Source of the DNA: Phycomyces nitens
Lineage: Eukaryota; Mucoromycota; Mucoromycetes; Mucorales; Phycomycetaceae
Direction of reading: 5' to 3'
DNA length: 64,000 bases
Assembly (NCBI GenBank): GCA_022702545.1
Contig: JAHRBC010000003.1
Span: forward strand, 5,208,001-5,272,000
Below the pieces are notes generated by a model that was not told where the DNA came from, made no database searches, and worked only from the letters and a program-made list of their open reading frames with translations. Shown in pieces: positions 45,405-57,362 of the stretch. The position numbers and the translations under genes are program-made. How positions within the stretch are numbered: the stretch's first letter is position 1; each line of letters opens with the position of its first letter.

Positions 45405-47346
45405 ATGGAATGTCATTACTGCCACACTACTAATCGCAAGAATTTCTGTATAGACTGCATCTCACAAAAGTAAGTCAATCCAGCTGTCTATCGGCAACCG
45501 CACATTGCTAATGTGCCAGAAATAGATTAGAGGGCCATCGACGAGAATGGAATCCTATTGCGGTCGAACGAGATTCTCTTATTGCAAAAGCCGATCGGCA
45601 TGTTACTCAGGCTGCCTCTATTCGTAATCTTCTTGCTGAAAAGAATCGTCGGGCTGCCAACATTGTCAAAGTGATGGACAATCGACGATGCATAAAGACC
45701 GACTGCGAAGCAAGTAAGTCATACTCCTACTCACAATCCCCACCAGCCTTATCAACCCATCCTACAATTATTATTATTATTATTTTGAAGTGGAGAAGCG
45801 TATTCGTGATCTACAGCAACAAATAGATGCCAAACGTAATCTAGTGAATGAAGGAGAACAGCGGCTCGAGATGCTTGAAACCCAGGAAACCAAGCATGCC
45901 TATAGCCTTTCTCAACTCAACAAAAGATGGCAACGGACTCACAAACTCACTGCAGCTGCACGGCGAGTCCTGGTCAATGAAATAATCACCCTGTTTGAAT
46001 TCAAACCAGGTGTTGTGGTAGTTGAAGAGCCATTACCTCTGTCGCGTCAACCTGCTGCTGAGCTAGTAGATTCTAATACTGTACTACAACCAGCCGCCAT
46101 GCCATTTGCTGGTAGAGGGATTACCAGAGCACAGCAACAACGATCACGGGAAGATCTCTACATTTGTGGAGTAACCCTTCCACCAAGGCCAATTGACGTC
46201 TCTAGTAAGTCTAGACAAAATTCTAGACAGAATTCTAGACAAAATTCTAGACAGAATTCTAGACAAAATTCTAGACAGAATTCTAGACATGGGCGTATAC
46301 TTATTTATATATGTATAGAGTACTCCAAGGAAGAGCTAAATGCAGCAATTGGTCATGTCATTCATATTCTTGGTTTAATTGTTCATTATCTTGGTATCAA
46401 GCTACCTTTTGTATTTTTCCACAAAGGTGTATATCCCTATATACGCTCAGCGTCAATACGATCAAGGCAACAGAGGTAAGATAATAATAATAATAATGAA
46501 TGTATTGCTGTATTCATTTAATCATATATTTTGTATAGTAAGATGCCGCTGTTTCTGGATAATAAGAACCTGAAACGATTTACGATTGGAATGGCAATGT
46601 TAAATTACGACATTGCCTATCTCTGCCATACTCAGGGCATCGATATTCCATTGCACCAAGTTCCAAACACTCTTCAAGGCCTAATGGCATGTTGCCAGTC
46701 CTCTGGATTGGGTGTGTAAGTAGATCCATTGCGTTTGCCTCTCCCCCCTCAACAAATGCTAAACCAGGATCTTGGATTGTCTAGTCGTTCGCATGCCATG
46801 AATTATCAGGGGATTCTTGGACTTAATTTCCCATTGGACCTCAAGAGTGTCTTGAGAATGACTTCTTTACGCTTTAGAGACGGATCCATTGCGGCTGACA
46901 TTAATACTGAGCTGGTTGGAGATGGTCTATTGAATGATAGTTACTTCAAGGTTCGGCGCCAGGATGGCGATTCTGGTACAAGGCCCAATCATGAACTGCT
47001 GGACAGTGATGAAGATGAGGATGGAGATGGAGATGAAGAAGACGATGAAGAAGACGATAATGATAATGAGGACGAGGATGAAGAAGAGGAAGAGGGAGAG
47101 GGAGAGGATGCCAACGAGAATTGGAATATTGTGGATGTGATGCCTTCGTATGGAAGACCAAACCGAGAAGGCGAGAGTCTGTTTCAACTAGGAGCTACTA
47201 TTATGCCTGGTGTAATGGGAATGATGGAATCTTTTGGTGCACGGCATCCTATGCTGGCGGCTGCACATGCTGAGCCTCCCGCCACACAACCAACTTACAC
47301 ATATCAGCAAGGAATAAAGGCTCTGAGAAGAAAAGGCTTTCTCTAA
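45405..47346 (+). CDS. ATG14: Autophagy protein Atg14/Barkor family
   Basis: Six exons (45405-45469, 45526-45713, 45791-46204, 46319-46475, 46539-46715, 46785-47346) give 520 residues. The N terminus has the Atg14 cysteine motif: CHYC, then FCIDC. A coiled coil follows (residues about 75-150: MEKRIRDLQQQIDAKRN). The Atg14/UVRAG core continues with VIHILGLIVHYLGIKLPFVF, KMPLFLDNKNLKRFTIGMAM and LNYDIAYLCHTQGIDIP. Atg14 directs the Vps34 PI3-kinase complex I to autophagosome formation sites. A Glu/Asp tract of about 40 residues (near 405-445) follows the core and is repeat-encoded. The 114-base intron 3 contains a minisatellite and no stop, so it could also be retained in frame. Confidence 0.87.
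46210..46289 (+). repeat. 12-bp minisatellite inside an ATG14 intron
   Basis: Six full copies of TCTAGACARAAT, alternating A and G at the variable base, plus a partial copy. The unit is a multiple of three and would encode SRQN repeats if the intron were kept. Confidence 0.92.
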
Positions 47347-47641
47347 ATGAATATTTTTTTAGAAAAAAGAAAAAGAGAATAATGTAAATAATGATACAGT
47401 ATATAATTCAATAAGTTTATTTTTATCTTTATTCTTTAAGCAAAAAAAAATGCTATATACTTTATATTGGGATGTACAGTGAGAGAGAGAGAGAAATAGG
47501 GTAAAATTGATATTTTTTGGTGTGATTAGGACGAACGAGAGTAATAAGAAAATGACGATAAAAAGAAGAGCGCATAAAAAAAAGCATAAATTTGTAAAAT
47601 GAAGGTTTCAATATAGAAAGGAAAATCCATTACTGTCTTGT

Positions 47642-49426
47642 TTATCCACTCTTCTGCAATCGTTCTAATGCATGTTTCTCTCCATGATCGGCTGCTTTGC
47701 GGTACCAAACCATGGCCTCTTTGAGGTCTCGTCGAACGCCAACTCCACTCTCATAAAAGTAGCCAAGTGTGTATTCTGCTCGAGGCCATTCGGCGTCTGC
47801 TGCCTTTTGTACCCATTCAAAAGCTTGTTCGTCACTAGGCACCAATATGCCAGGTACGCCAGATATGTAATAGGTTGCCATGGCAAAACAGGCTTCTGGA
47901 TGACCTTGTTCGGCTGCAAGTGAAAAATAATCAAGAGCGCGCTGTTGATCTTGAGTACAGCCCAGCTGTCCAGAAGCATGGCATTCAGCTAGTCTGTAAG
48001 CTGAGGGCGCATAGCCAAGGGCACATGCTTCACGATAGAGCGAAAGGGCATAGTCAGGGTCAGGAAATACGACCCCATTGCCTTTTTCATGTAGTGAGCC
48101 GAGGACGTGAAGAGCATAAGGATATTCTGTTGTGGCAGCCTCGGCAGAGCGCTTTAGCCATTTGTGGCCGTCGCGTAGATTTCTGGACAGTCCGAGATGT
48201 CCATTGATTTGTGCCATGGCAAGCTTGTACATAGCACCCGGGTGATTCAATACGGCGGCTCTTCTGTTTAAACAATTATTTTTTATTGAATTAGTATTTT
48301 ATTTTATTTAAGAATATTTAGATTGAATCTGGATTTACCAAAAGGTTTCTTTTGTAACTTGCCTATAGAATTGCACTGCCTTTGCTTTGTCGCGTCTGGT
48401 TCCGATTCCTTCCTCGTATGCTTTGCCAGCCCTAATGAAATTCAATAATTGATAATTAAATAAACAATAAATATTATTATTTCTAAAATGAAAATCATAT
48501 AAAGTATGTAAACATAGAGAGTAATTTAAAGAGGCTATATGTACAAGGTGTGTCGATCATGCAGGAAGGCATTCAACTAAGCTTTTGACCCTCTGTTTGT
48601 TCCCCTATTTTATTTTATTCTATCTTTTGTATCCCTTTTATCCCTTGAGAGATAATCTGTATATGCTGATTCCAAAAGAGAGAAAAAGAAAAAAGGATTT
48701 TGCAATGAAAATATATATATATATAAAGATAGATAGATATACTTACTGATAAGATGCATCGGGATGATGGTGTTTGGCTGCTTGTACAAAAAGACAGAAT
48801 GCCTTGTGGAGTTCCGGTTTGGGTTTTTTCGAGTGTCGCGAGCACAAACCAGCTGCGTGCATGTTTGCTAGATGGTATTGGGATTCAGTGTGGCCTTGGG
48901 ATGCAACCTTTTTGAGCAGTGATTCGGCTTCGAGCAAATAAGACACTCTCATTTTTGTGTCCAGAATTGAATCCTTGCCTTCCAATCGTTTGGCAGCTTC
49001 AATTAAGAATATGGCAAAGTTGCTCTGAATGTCAGAATTTCGTGTCTTTTTTGCATTCTCTCGGTACATTGTGATTGTCTGGGAATATTCCAAAAGAGAG
49101 GCATTGGTGCCTGGTTTGAGATGCGAATGGTCTAACAAGGACTCGCTGCCGACAGAAGTGAGGCTGCTGGTCGAGTTCCTGAACCAGCTCCGGCGAGGTA
49201 GACTTGGGTGTGAGTTTGGGAGAGATACGGATGAGGATCTGGTGCTGGTGCTGGGAGTTTTGGTCTGCTGGTTTCTGCTTTCAATGGGATCTGAAGAGGT
49301 GCAAAGGGACACATCGGTGGCCCGCTCTTTTCCTTTGTAGGTTCTATTGACGTTGGGGATTTTGGTGACTGAGAGGTCAGTGGCAAACCCAAGGTTTTGA
49401 TGGGTTCTTTGGTGAAGGGTTGTCAT
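47642..49426 (-). CDS. SKT5: Sel1-repeat chitin synthase activator (Skt5/Chs4-like)
   Basis: Three exons (49426-48747, 48431-48363, 48263-47642) give 456 residues. The N-terminal 100 residues are Ser/Thr-rich and disordered. From about residue 130 the protein is made of Sel1/TPR-like repeats (SQYHLANMHAAGL, LGYFYESGVGVRRDLKEAM, WYRKAADHGEKHAL). The order and the family blocks fit Skt5/Chs4, which binds and activates chitin synthase III at the bud neck or hyphal tip. Yeast Skt5 ends in a CaaX box; this protein ends LERLQKSG and has none. The second intron uses a GC donor (gcaagt) that restores FYRRAAVL between repeats. A TTG-initiated upstream extension is not supported. Confidence 0.9.
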
Positions 49427-50145
49427 GTTGAAAGACAAACAATGATAATAACAATAATAATAATAATTAAAAGATGCAGGCTTTTATGGTCGTTTAACAT
49501 TGCTGCAGAGCTTATATATTTGGAAAATGTTGTGTCAAGGTGTGGGCCAAAGGGCAAGGCTAATAAAAGAAAAAAAAAGGTGGCAAGCATATGTATCACA
49601 TGCATATCCTATAAAATAGGCCCTTGTTTCTGTACATCTTTATGGTTTTTTTGGATCGTCAATATAAGATGAATTCACATTTGGATATAAAGGTTACTGG
49701 TGGACATTCTCCTGAATGTTATATATATATATATACAATATATGTATATGTATATATACATACATATATTGTATATTTTCATATTTGATTTTTATTTTTA
49801 TTTGATCAAAGGATCCAAAAAAGAGTGGTTCCTTGAACAAAAAAGCATAGAGATCCGATTAAGTACAATAAGTTGAAATGCAATGAAATCTCGCTAGGAG
49901 ATTTATAAATAAATAAATATATAAATAAATAAGTAAATAAAAAAAAAGGCTTTGGATTATACTAGATGGTAATTTGGTTTACTTGCGCAGAAAGTGAAGT
50001 GCATATACTGGCAATGCAATCCCTCTCAAGGGGATTAAAGGTAGATGGATATCTGTGGATGTTATGGAGTGTGGGGGTTGATTGAGGTTGACTGAGCAGA
50101 TTCCAAAGCCAAGTCCTAGTCCTGGTCCTAGACCTAGACCTGGTC
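49427..50145. other. Intergenic between two convergent/tandem minus-strand genes
   Basis: AT-rich with (TA)n tracts at 49720-49770. An imperfect CCTAGACCTGGTCCTAGT repeat at about 50112-50150 overlaps the stop codon of the next gene. No gene seen. Confidence 0.5.
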
Positions 50146-51417
50146 CTAGTCAATGGTCTTTGTCTTTGTCGAATGATGAAACTGTTTATGAAACGTTAGA
50201 GACGATTATTTAGACACCAAACAAACTTACCGGAAGACTTGTCTTTTCTGAACCAGCACAAGACACCAGTTTCTACAATTAGTTTAAAGGAGGTTTAGCA
50301 AAATTACATTTTAAATTTCCATAAATCAACTTACTTTGAGACTTGGCACCTTTAGGATTACCCAAATAAGCAGACAGACGATAATAAGAATAAATGCAAT
50401 GGGATACTCTTGGGGTCCCTTTGAAAAACGTGTAGTTGAAGCCGAGCTGCGTCCAGTCTTTTGTTTTGTTGATCCTGGGCGGCCAAGAGCCCTCTGCTTT
50501 GTGTCGGTGACAGGACTCTGGACCGGAAGTGGCCTTGTGTAAGCCTGGTAGAGTTCAATTGGATCGTCTGTCCATGGTGCAGGTCGGCTCTTGCTCATAA
50601 CGTATACTGCCCTGTTTAATGTTGCTGTGATCTCATGTTCTAGTTCTTGGACAGCCTCCTCTTCTTGGCTCTTGATCAGCGTTCGGATCTCCTCTCGCTC
50701 GGGCTGAGACAAGAAACTCAACGCCGACAAATTGCCAAGATCTGAAGCATCATTCTGATCAATATCGAATGCATGCGCAGCAGAAGCAGGTGCAGGAATT
50801 GGCAGTCTATCCACTGCATAGCCTAGACCTGGATACTCCAGCTCATCTCGGTCCGATGCGATGGCGAGTTTGCTGGGAGGGTTTGCGCGATTGCTGGCCA
50901 GATCTTCTGCAACTGTGAGGTCTTCAGGCATATCATCAAACACTTCATTATCATAGTATGCTGTCTGTTCATTGGAGAATCGCATGTCTTCGTCCTCTTT
51001 CTCCTCGCCACTCAGACTCTCCTCATTTTTATTCTTGACTGCATCTTTTTCAAATGCATTTTCTGCTGTAAGCCCGGACTTGGCCGCGTACAATTGAGAC
51101 TGAACGGTTGGTTTGGCTGGTTCTTGCTGCAAGACATCTTTAGTTTGGTCATATGGTGGGCTGGTATGAGGTGCTCCGTCCTCAGCAATTGCAGATCCTT
51201 CTGTTTCGTTTTGGTCGAGCTCATCATTGTCGGTGGATTTGGTGTCCCTTGGTGGTAGTGGTGGAGGTTGATCAGACAAGGCACGTTTCTGGAACGAATC
51301 GCTGTGGGCTGCAGCATCCCAGCTACTCTGCGGAAGATAGGCGCCCTGAACTAATGGGGCTGACATAAGTGTTGACACTACAATAGCAATGGCTGATGCT
51401 CGCTTAAAGTTATCCAT
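50146..51417 (-). CDS. Predicted single-pass type I membrane protein, function unknown
   Basis: Three exons (51417-50335, 50272-50231, 50181-50146) give 386 residues. The N terminus is a signal peptide (KRASAIAIVVSTLMSAPLVQG). A long acidic, disordered lumenal or extracellular part follows, with Pro-rich PPPLPPRD near residue 52 and a helical patch (EREEIRTLIKSQEEEAVQEL) at about 240. One membrane span lies near residues 340-358 (PIAFILIIVCLLIWVILKV). The short cytosolic tail of about 28 residues is encoded by exons 2 and 3. No family recognised; it could be an ER or vesicle membrane factor. Confidence 0.7.
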
Positions 51418-52990
51418 CTCAAGGCCTAGGATAAAATAATAATAATAATAAAGATTTTGTATATCAAAAAAAAAGGGAAGAGAATATTTTGGGTGACCTG
51501 GCTACTTTATAAGATTGAGTTAAATGGTACACGAAAAAGACCAGATGTTGTACAGACACTTATTGTGTTCATTCTGTCTAGTCCTAGTAAGCCTAGCACG
51601 CTCAAATAATAAGCGACTCTCTTGAATAAGCATTGGGCATTTTGGAAATATATGTACAAATATTTACTTGTTGAAACATGTTTTAATCCCCCAAATTTGT
51701 TACAGATATCAGCACTCTCTTATTCTACTAGCTGCATTTTGTTCCCTGTAGCATTTTGTACCAGAAGCGCGGTATTTTGCTAGGTATTTCCCTTGACAGG
51801 AACCAAGGTTTATTCAAATAAGGTACAAAAATCCCCCAAGGAACTCCGCGTCTGCTACCACCAGAGCAGCTGACATTGGATCCAGCTCGTGTCTACTCAC
51901 CAACATTGGGACCCTCATATTTCAGAGTTGTACAAACCAATGAAATAGAACAGCAGAACGTCGAGTAGAATACATGTTTTCTGCGCCAGGATTCAATGAA
52001 CAAATTTATAGAAAATTTTGCCTGTGATTGTATCAACAGAATATATAAAAAAAAGGCCGTAAAATATCTGCCATGGAGAAACATATTGCCATTCATTTGT
52101 TTGCAACAACAACAGAAAAAAAGTTAATCTTTAAATTGCTGATGTAACCAATTTTTTTCTTTTCTTCTACAGACATGAAATCTGGACAGCAAGCGCTTGA
52201 CAATTTTGCATTTGCATTTGCATTTAAATATACGGAATATCTCTTAAATTACAATATCATTTCTACGCAAACTCATCAGTAGGAGCATCATTTTTATTTT
52301 TATTTTTACTTTTATTTCTGCCAAGCCCATGGCCAAAATCCCAAATACCAGCCCTTTTAATAGATTTGGTGATTTCGATCTTTTACACCTTTAAATGAGG
52401 TCTACTTGTGCAATCAATATACATCACGAGTTGGTTATTGAGATCATTTGGCTCACACTCATACTGTTTATTTGGTTATCATTAAGCTTGATTTACCCGG
52501 AAATCAGTTTGTGAGTCCAATGCCGATCACCAAATGTCACACCAAGAACGACCTATGTGTCTATTAAATGATTCGATTATAATAGAATAGATTAAACGTT
52601 AAATACGCGTATTTAGACTACAATTTCAGAGATTCCAAACCTATAGTAGTTTTAGGGCAAATAAGCCATATTCTGCTAGATTATATATATCAAATAATAA
52701 CCAAAAAAACCCCCCTCCCGCCCCCTCATCTGGTAAGACAATAACCATATAGTCTCGATAGCACCAACGGGAAATATATATATATGTGTGTGTGTGATAT
52801 ATTAAAAAAAGAAGAAAAAAAACTTTGGCAATTGGAATAATAATATAATATTAATATGTTCAAATCGACCTATATTTGGCTCCAACCACTGAATATATCC
52901 TTATTTGTATTTATTTATCATCCTCTTTTTTTCTTTTTCTCTTCCAGTCAATACTATATATAGAAATATATTCTATTTAATATATTGAGG
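51418..52990. other. 1.6-kb intergenic region, no gene recognised
   Basis: AT-rich. One minus-strand frame (51893-52096) has no recognisable motif. A patch near 51750-51860 reads as coding-like Trp/Pro-rich text on the minus strand but lacks a start and is short. Possibly remnants. Confidence 0.45.
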
Positions 52991-55900
52991 TCACTCTACA
53001 ACACCCAATAGTCTCGAAGGCTTGAGAAACTTGAGATCTAGAAAGCAAGCCTATATCAGACAATGGCTCAGAGTTCACACGGCCACAATTACCTTGCAAG
53101 TGTACTAGACACTGTTTGCTTGCTCGGGTATGGTCCAGGTTTAAATGGGTGAGGTGAATCATGCCTTTGTGGTCGATCAGTACATGTCTAAAACACAACC
53201 ACACCAATGCTTCTCTCTCTCTCTCTCTCTCTTTACCTGTCAATCCCTGCACTCCTTCACCTGTCACTCCATGACACTTTGAGAGATTGAGGGTACGGAT
53301 AGTGCGCGCATAATGTGTCTGTTCAAAATCACCCATCTTCTTCAGTGCCTCGTCTGTAACATTTGTACGGCTGAGAGAAAGGCTTGTCAGTCGGGAAAGT
53401 CCTATTGGGATCCACAAGATTCAATATCGGGCCATTTTTTCTTTATCCATCATCCGTATGTATTACCAGACAGTGCATCAATCCCAAGATCGGTCACAGC
53501 CGTTCGGTCCAAATACAGCGTCTCCAGCTCCAAGAGATCTACAACCATGTTACATTTACTATTTAGATAGTCTTTTTTGTTGTTGTTGTTGTTACCTTTT
53601 AGTAAACCAATTCCCTCATCAGTGACCTTTGTGCCCTCTAGACTAAGGTACTTTAAATCCTTCATCTTTGAAATATGCTCTAGTCCAACATCAGTTATCT
53701 CCAGGAAGCCAGTTAGGTCCATGTGCTGGAGTGGGAGATCTAATCACAGTCATTCAGTACCATTCAGTGAGTACAATATCCAACCCTTTCTTTCTTTCTT
53801 TGTGACAATCACCTGTATATCTCTGTAAAATATCATCAAGTTCTTGCTCACGATTAGGAAACTGGATAACTTCCAAGTCCAAGAGACCTTTATAAAATGT
53901 TAAAAACTGTCCAATTGGTGCCCAATAACCTACTCTTTGGAATGGCTGCCAATCCCACGCTAGTAATGGATTTGCAGCCCGTCATTCGCAGCTCTCTAAG
54001 ATGTCTGTAGCCACTGATGGTCTGGATCATGTCCCTGTCATCTAATTCAGTGTTGCTGATGTCAAGAATAGCCAAGGGGGCGTGTTTCTGGCGAATAGGC
54101 TGCTGGGACCCTATGGCGGTCATTGCCAATGACAGATAGGACAGGCTAGTAAATTCTGTGGCCAAGAATGAATGAATGAATAGGAATATCATGGTTATTT
54201 ACTCTGTAAATACGTGCGGGTGTATACACTAACCATTGAGCTTACACAGCAAGTCGTCTGCCTTTAGTCCCCCGCACCCCTCGACAAGCAAACTCTCGAG
54301 GGTGTCCCTGTAGGCAGCTGCGTTAACCAGCGATCTTATTCCAGAATATGTGATCTTTGTCTTTGACAAGTTTAGGTAACGGAGTGCCGGAAACCCTACT
54401 CCAATATTCGATTTATATTTGGTCAATGCGATTTTAGTTGTGTCCAGTACCTGCCAGGGACTGTAGTCCTTTGTCAGTAAGCTTGCAGTTACTGATATCC
54501 AAATACTCTAGTTTCTTTAGGCCTTGATGATACTGAAAATCAGATTGATGTCGGCACAGAATACCCTTTCTTGTTTTGTACCTTTGAGGTAGCAGATACC
54601 AGCGTCCGTCACAATATCACATCCACGTATACTCAGTTTAATAAGTGATACCGCAGAGTTTGACACACTCAATCTCTCGAGCAGAGAATCTGTAGTAAGT
54701 TTATAAGAATCTAGAATAACTTGTTGCAAGTAGCTGGATTGTGTGTGTGTGTGTGTATGGTTGTATCCGTGGGATCCCTTGCATTAGTAAATTATCTCTT
54801 GGCAAAATCACTAAACCCTTTTACCATTGGTCTGCTATCCTGTGCATAATAGAACTATCCAACTTCCCAGATGCAATCAATTGTGCCACGAGGGAAGTAG
54901 ATACATCTGGAGATACAAACATGAGCTTCTTTAAAACATTGCGAGCCTCCATTGTGGACTGGGTAATTAGGCCTATTGTCTGGATTTAGGATATATTTCT
55001 GGCAACCAATTCCTACAATTTACCTGCCACCATACTCGAGCAAATGTCCTTTAGGGATCGTCCATATCGCACCTTTTTATGTGCTGGGCGCGAATCTGGC
55101 GTGGTGGAATATGTGACAATTTGAGGGCGATTGAGAATTGCAGACAATCGATGGTCTCGCTCGGTAGGATCATTAGTAGCAACTAGTAATCTTCAATTCA
55201 ATCACACAATTCTTTGGTTGTTGCTTTTTTTTTGTCTAAACCATTGTATTTGCGTGCATTACCTTGTACTTCTGCGGCTGATTCTTCCCCTGCAATTCCC
55301 TGTGCCTCAGCCATCACCTCATCCACAGGTTCCACGAGGCGATTGCCTCCAGTTGTATCGGACCAATAGTTCATTCGCATTTGAGCTAACCCTATCCTTG
55401 GCATTGTCATGTCTTGATCCTCATTGCTATTTTCGTATTCCATCTCTTCGTCTCCTGGCTGTGCCTGGATCGATGTTGTCTCTGAGACATGAACCGCTTC
55501 TGAGTCAGAAGAGGCAAGGCTCGGAGTGGTGCGTAACAGATGAAGAGACACATTGGGCACAAATCCTGTATATCTCATTAATTCCATATTCTCAACGGTC
55601 CAAGCGTACTTGCCAGCATCCAAAAGAGTAACATCTTCATGCCCTGTCAGACTAAGTTTTGGGAATGTCTTTACATACAGACATTGTCAATCTTTATCAT
55701 CCTCAACAACAACAACTTCCAAGACCACTTACGGACACCAGGGAAACTTGCTCTTGTGGAACAACCTGTCTATCTGCTGCCTTTTCTTGATTCAAGACCC
55801 ACTCAAATACTTGGTAGAATGGCGTGCTCGAGGGAAATGACTTTCGGTAAGAAGAACCGTCGCTTATTCTGATCTACAGCATGCTTGTTGATAAAAAAAT

Positions 55901-56888
55901 GTACCTATATTTGGCCAACTTACTTGAATAAGTGCAGATCCAGAACTTTGGGTTGTAGACTGTGGACGAGATATTACTACTGGCTTTGGTTGAGCCAGAG
56001 ATCCAGCGTTCTTTTTGGCTTCTCTATCTTGCTTAATATTCTCCAAGGCCTTTTTCTTTGCCTGTTTTTCAGGTACCCATAATATCATGTATTAGTTTCA
56101 ATATACATATATACATAAAAGATGGCTTTAGACTTGAGTAAAAGGCAGTCTTACTTCATTGTCAAGCATTCTTTGCACTTTGATTTCTCTCTGATGTCGA
56201 AGGAGTTCTTGAGACCGATTTGATTCTGTTGTCTGTGAAACAGGATCATTCTTTGGCTGTTTCTCAACCACATGGACCCGTCTTATTTTTCGGTCTTCTT
56301 TATCCTCCTTGATAGCCTGTAAAGCCCTTTCACGCGCCTTTTTGGACGAACAAAAATATATAGATAAATCAAATGTTTAATAATAATAACAATAAAGAGA
56401 CACACGCCAATCCCTCTTTTTACAAAAACCTGCCTGTTTTTCAGAGTTTTTTTCTTTACGTGCTTGGATCGCCATTTTTGAAGAGGTCTTTTGGAAAGAC
56501 AAGTCTTTTGGAACATGCTCATTTGATCCCCCAGGACTATTGTCGCTTGACTTGAAAATTCGTAAGACTCAAGAGCCCGTAGTACTTGGATGGATATCCC
56601 AAGACTTACTTGCCACGAGAATTGTTCTGGTAAAGTGCCCACAGGCGTTTCTGGCTCTGTTGGCTTGGTGGTGGCTTGCTCTTCTTTATTCTGGCCAAGT
56701 ATCCTTTTTTTTTTTGAATGTACATTGACATTATTACATGTATTCATTTGAATTCACACCGTCGTCTTTCTCATTTACCAGTTTGTGGCGTCCTCTATCT
56801 GTGAGTGTAGATTCAAGGCAGACACACAGAGATCGAAATCGAAACCGAGACCCAGGAGGTAGGCCAAATGACTGTCATTAGTGGCCAT
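52991..56888 (-). CDS. UBA-UBX-leucine-rich repeat fusion protein
   Basis: Nineteen exons give 893 residues, all phases closing. From the 5' end: 56888-56779, 56703-56610, 56550-56434, 56337-56155, 56061-55924, 55873-55733, 55668-55263, 55182-55024, 54972-54825, 54733-54582, 54522-54451, 54398-54234, 54155-53934, 53887-53813, 53739-53596, 53538-53467, 53401-53237, 53164-53093, 53037-52991. A UBA-like domain opens the protein (YLLGLGFDFDLCVSALN, DATNWIL). Charged coiled regions follow (RALQAIKEDKEDRK, KKKALENIKQDREAKK). A UBX domain lies at about 214-260 (ALIQIRISDGSSYRKSF), which should bind Cdc48/p97. An acidic linker leads to AMN1-like leucine-rich repeats from about residue 460 (LDISNCKLTDKGLQSL). 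Intron 3 has a GC donor (GCAGGT). The alternative is two genes split near 55200; the downstream part has no good in-frame ATG, which favours one gene. Confidence 0.82.
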
Positions 56889-57219
56889 TATTGGTTGTAA
56901 AGAAGAGCAGGAAGCTTGAGCTCTGGCTTATGCAATTGAGCCTTGCGTTGCTTGTAAACCGTGACCTTTTTAAGCGGAGTATATGTGATATATATATATA
57001 TAAAAAGTATAATATTGTAATGTACCAAGGACATATTTCTTTTGATTATTTTTTAGTATAGAATAGCTTGGTAATTGAGCAAACAGAAAGAATATGGCGC
57101 AGCACACACGCCATCACTCTGTTGATAAAGTATCTCTATATGAAAATTAACAAAAAAAAAACATTTGAGTAAAACTAGAAAGTCAGAGACCAAAGTGAGC
57201 CTAGAATGCAATACATGTA
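56889..57219. other. Intergenic, left of the Tc1 element
   Basis: Promoter side of the UBA-UBX-LRR gene, with a (TA)n tract. No gene seen. Confidence 0.5.
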
Positions 57220-57257
57220 CAGTCACTACCACTTGAGTCTCGTACGGTTGATGAAAA
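57220..57257 (+). repeat. Left terminal inverted repeat of the Tc1 element
   Basis: About 38 bases, starting CAGTCACTACCACTTGAG. It pairs with 58501-58538 with about four mismatches. Confidence 0.9.
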
Positions 57258-57362
57258 TTGATAATTCAAAAATACATGGTTCATTTTCAATAATCCTATA
57301 CTCTATGAATAAAATTGTTAAAATTGTTAAACTTTGTAAAAATATAGTTTAATGCATATATT

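Noticed and set aside
51893..52096. 67-codon minus-strand frame as a gene
   Set aside because: No conserved motif, no splice partners and low-complexity composition.
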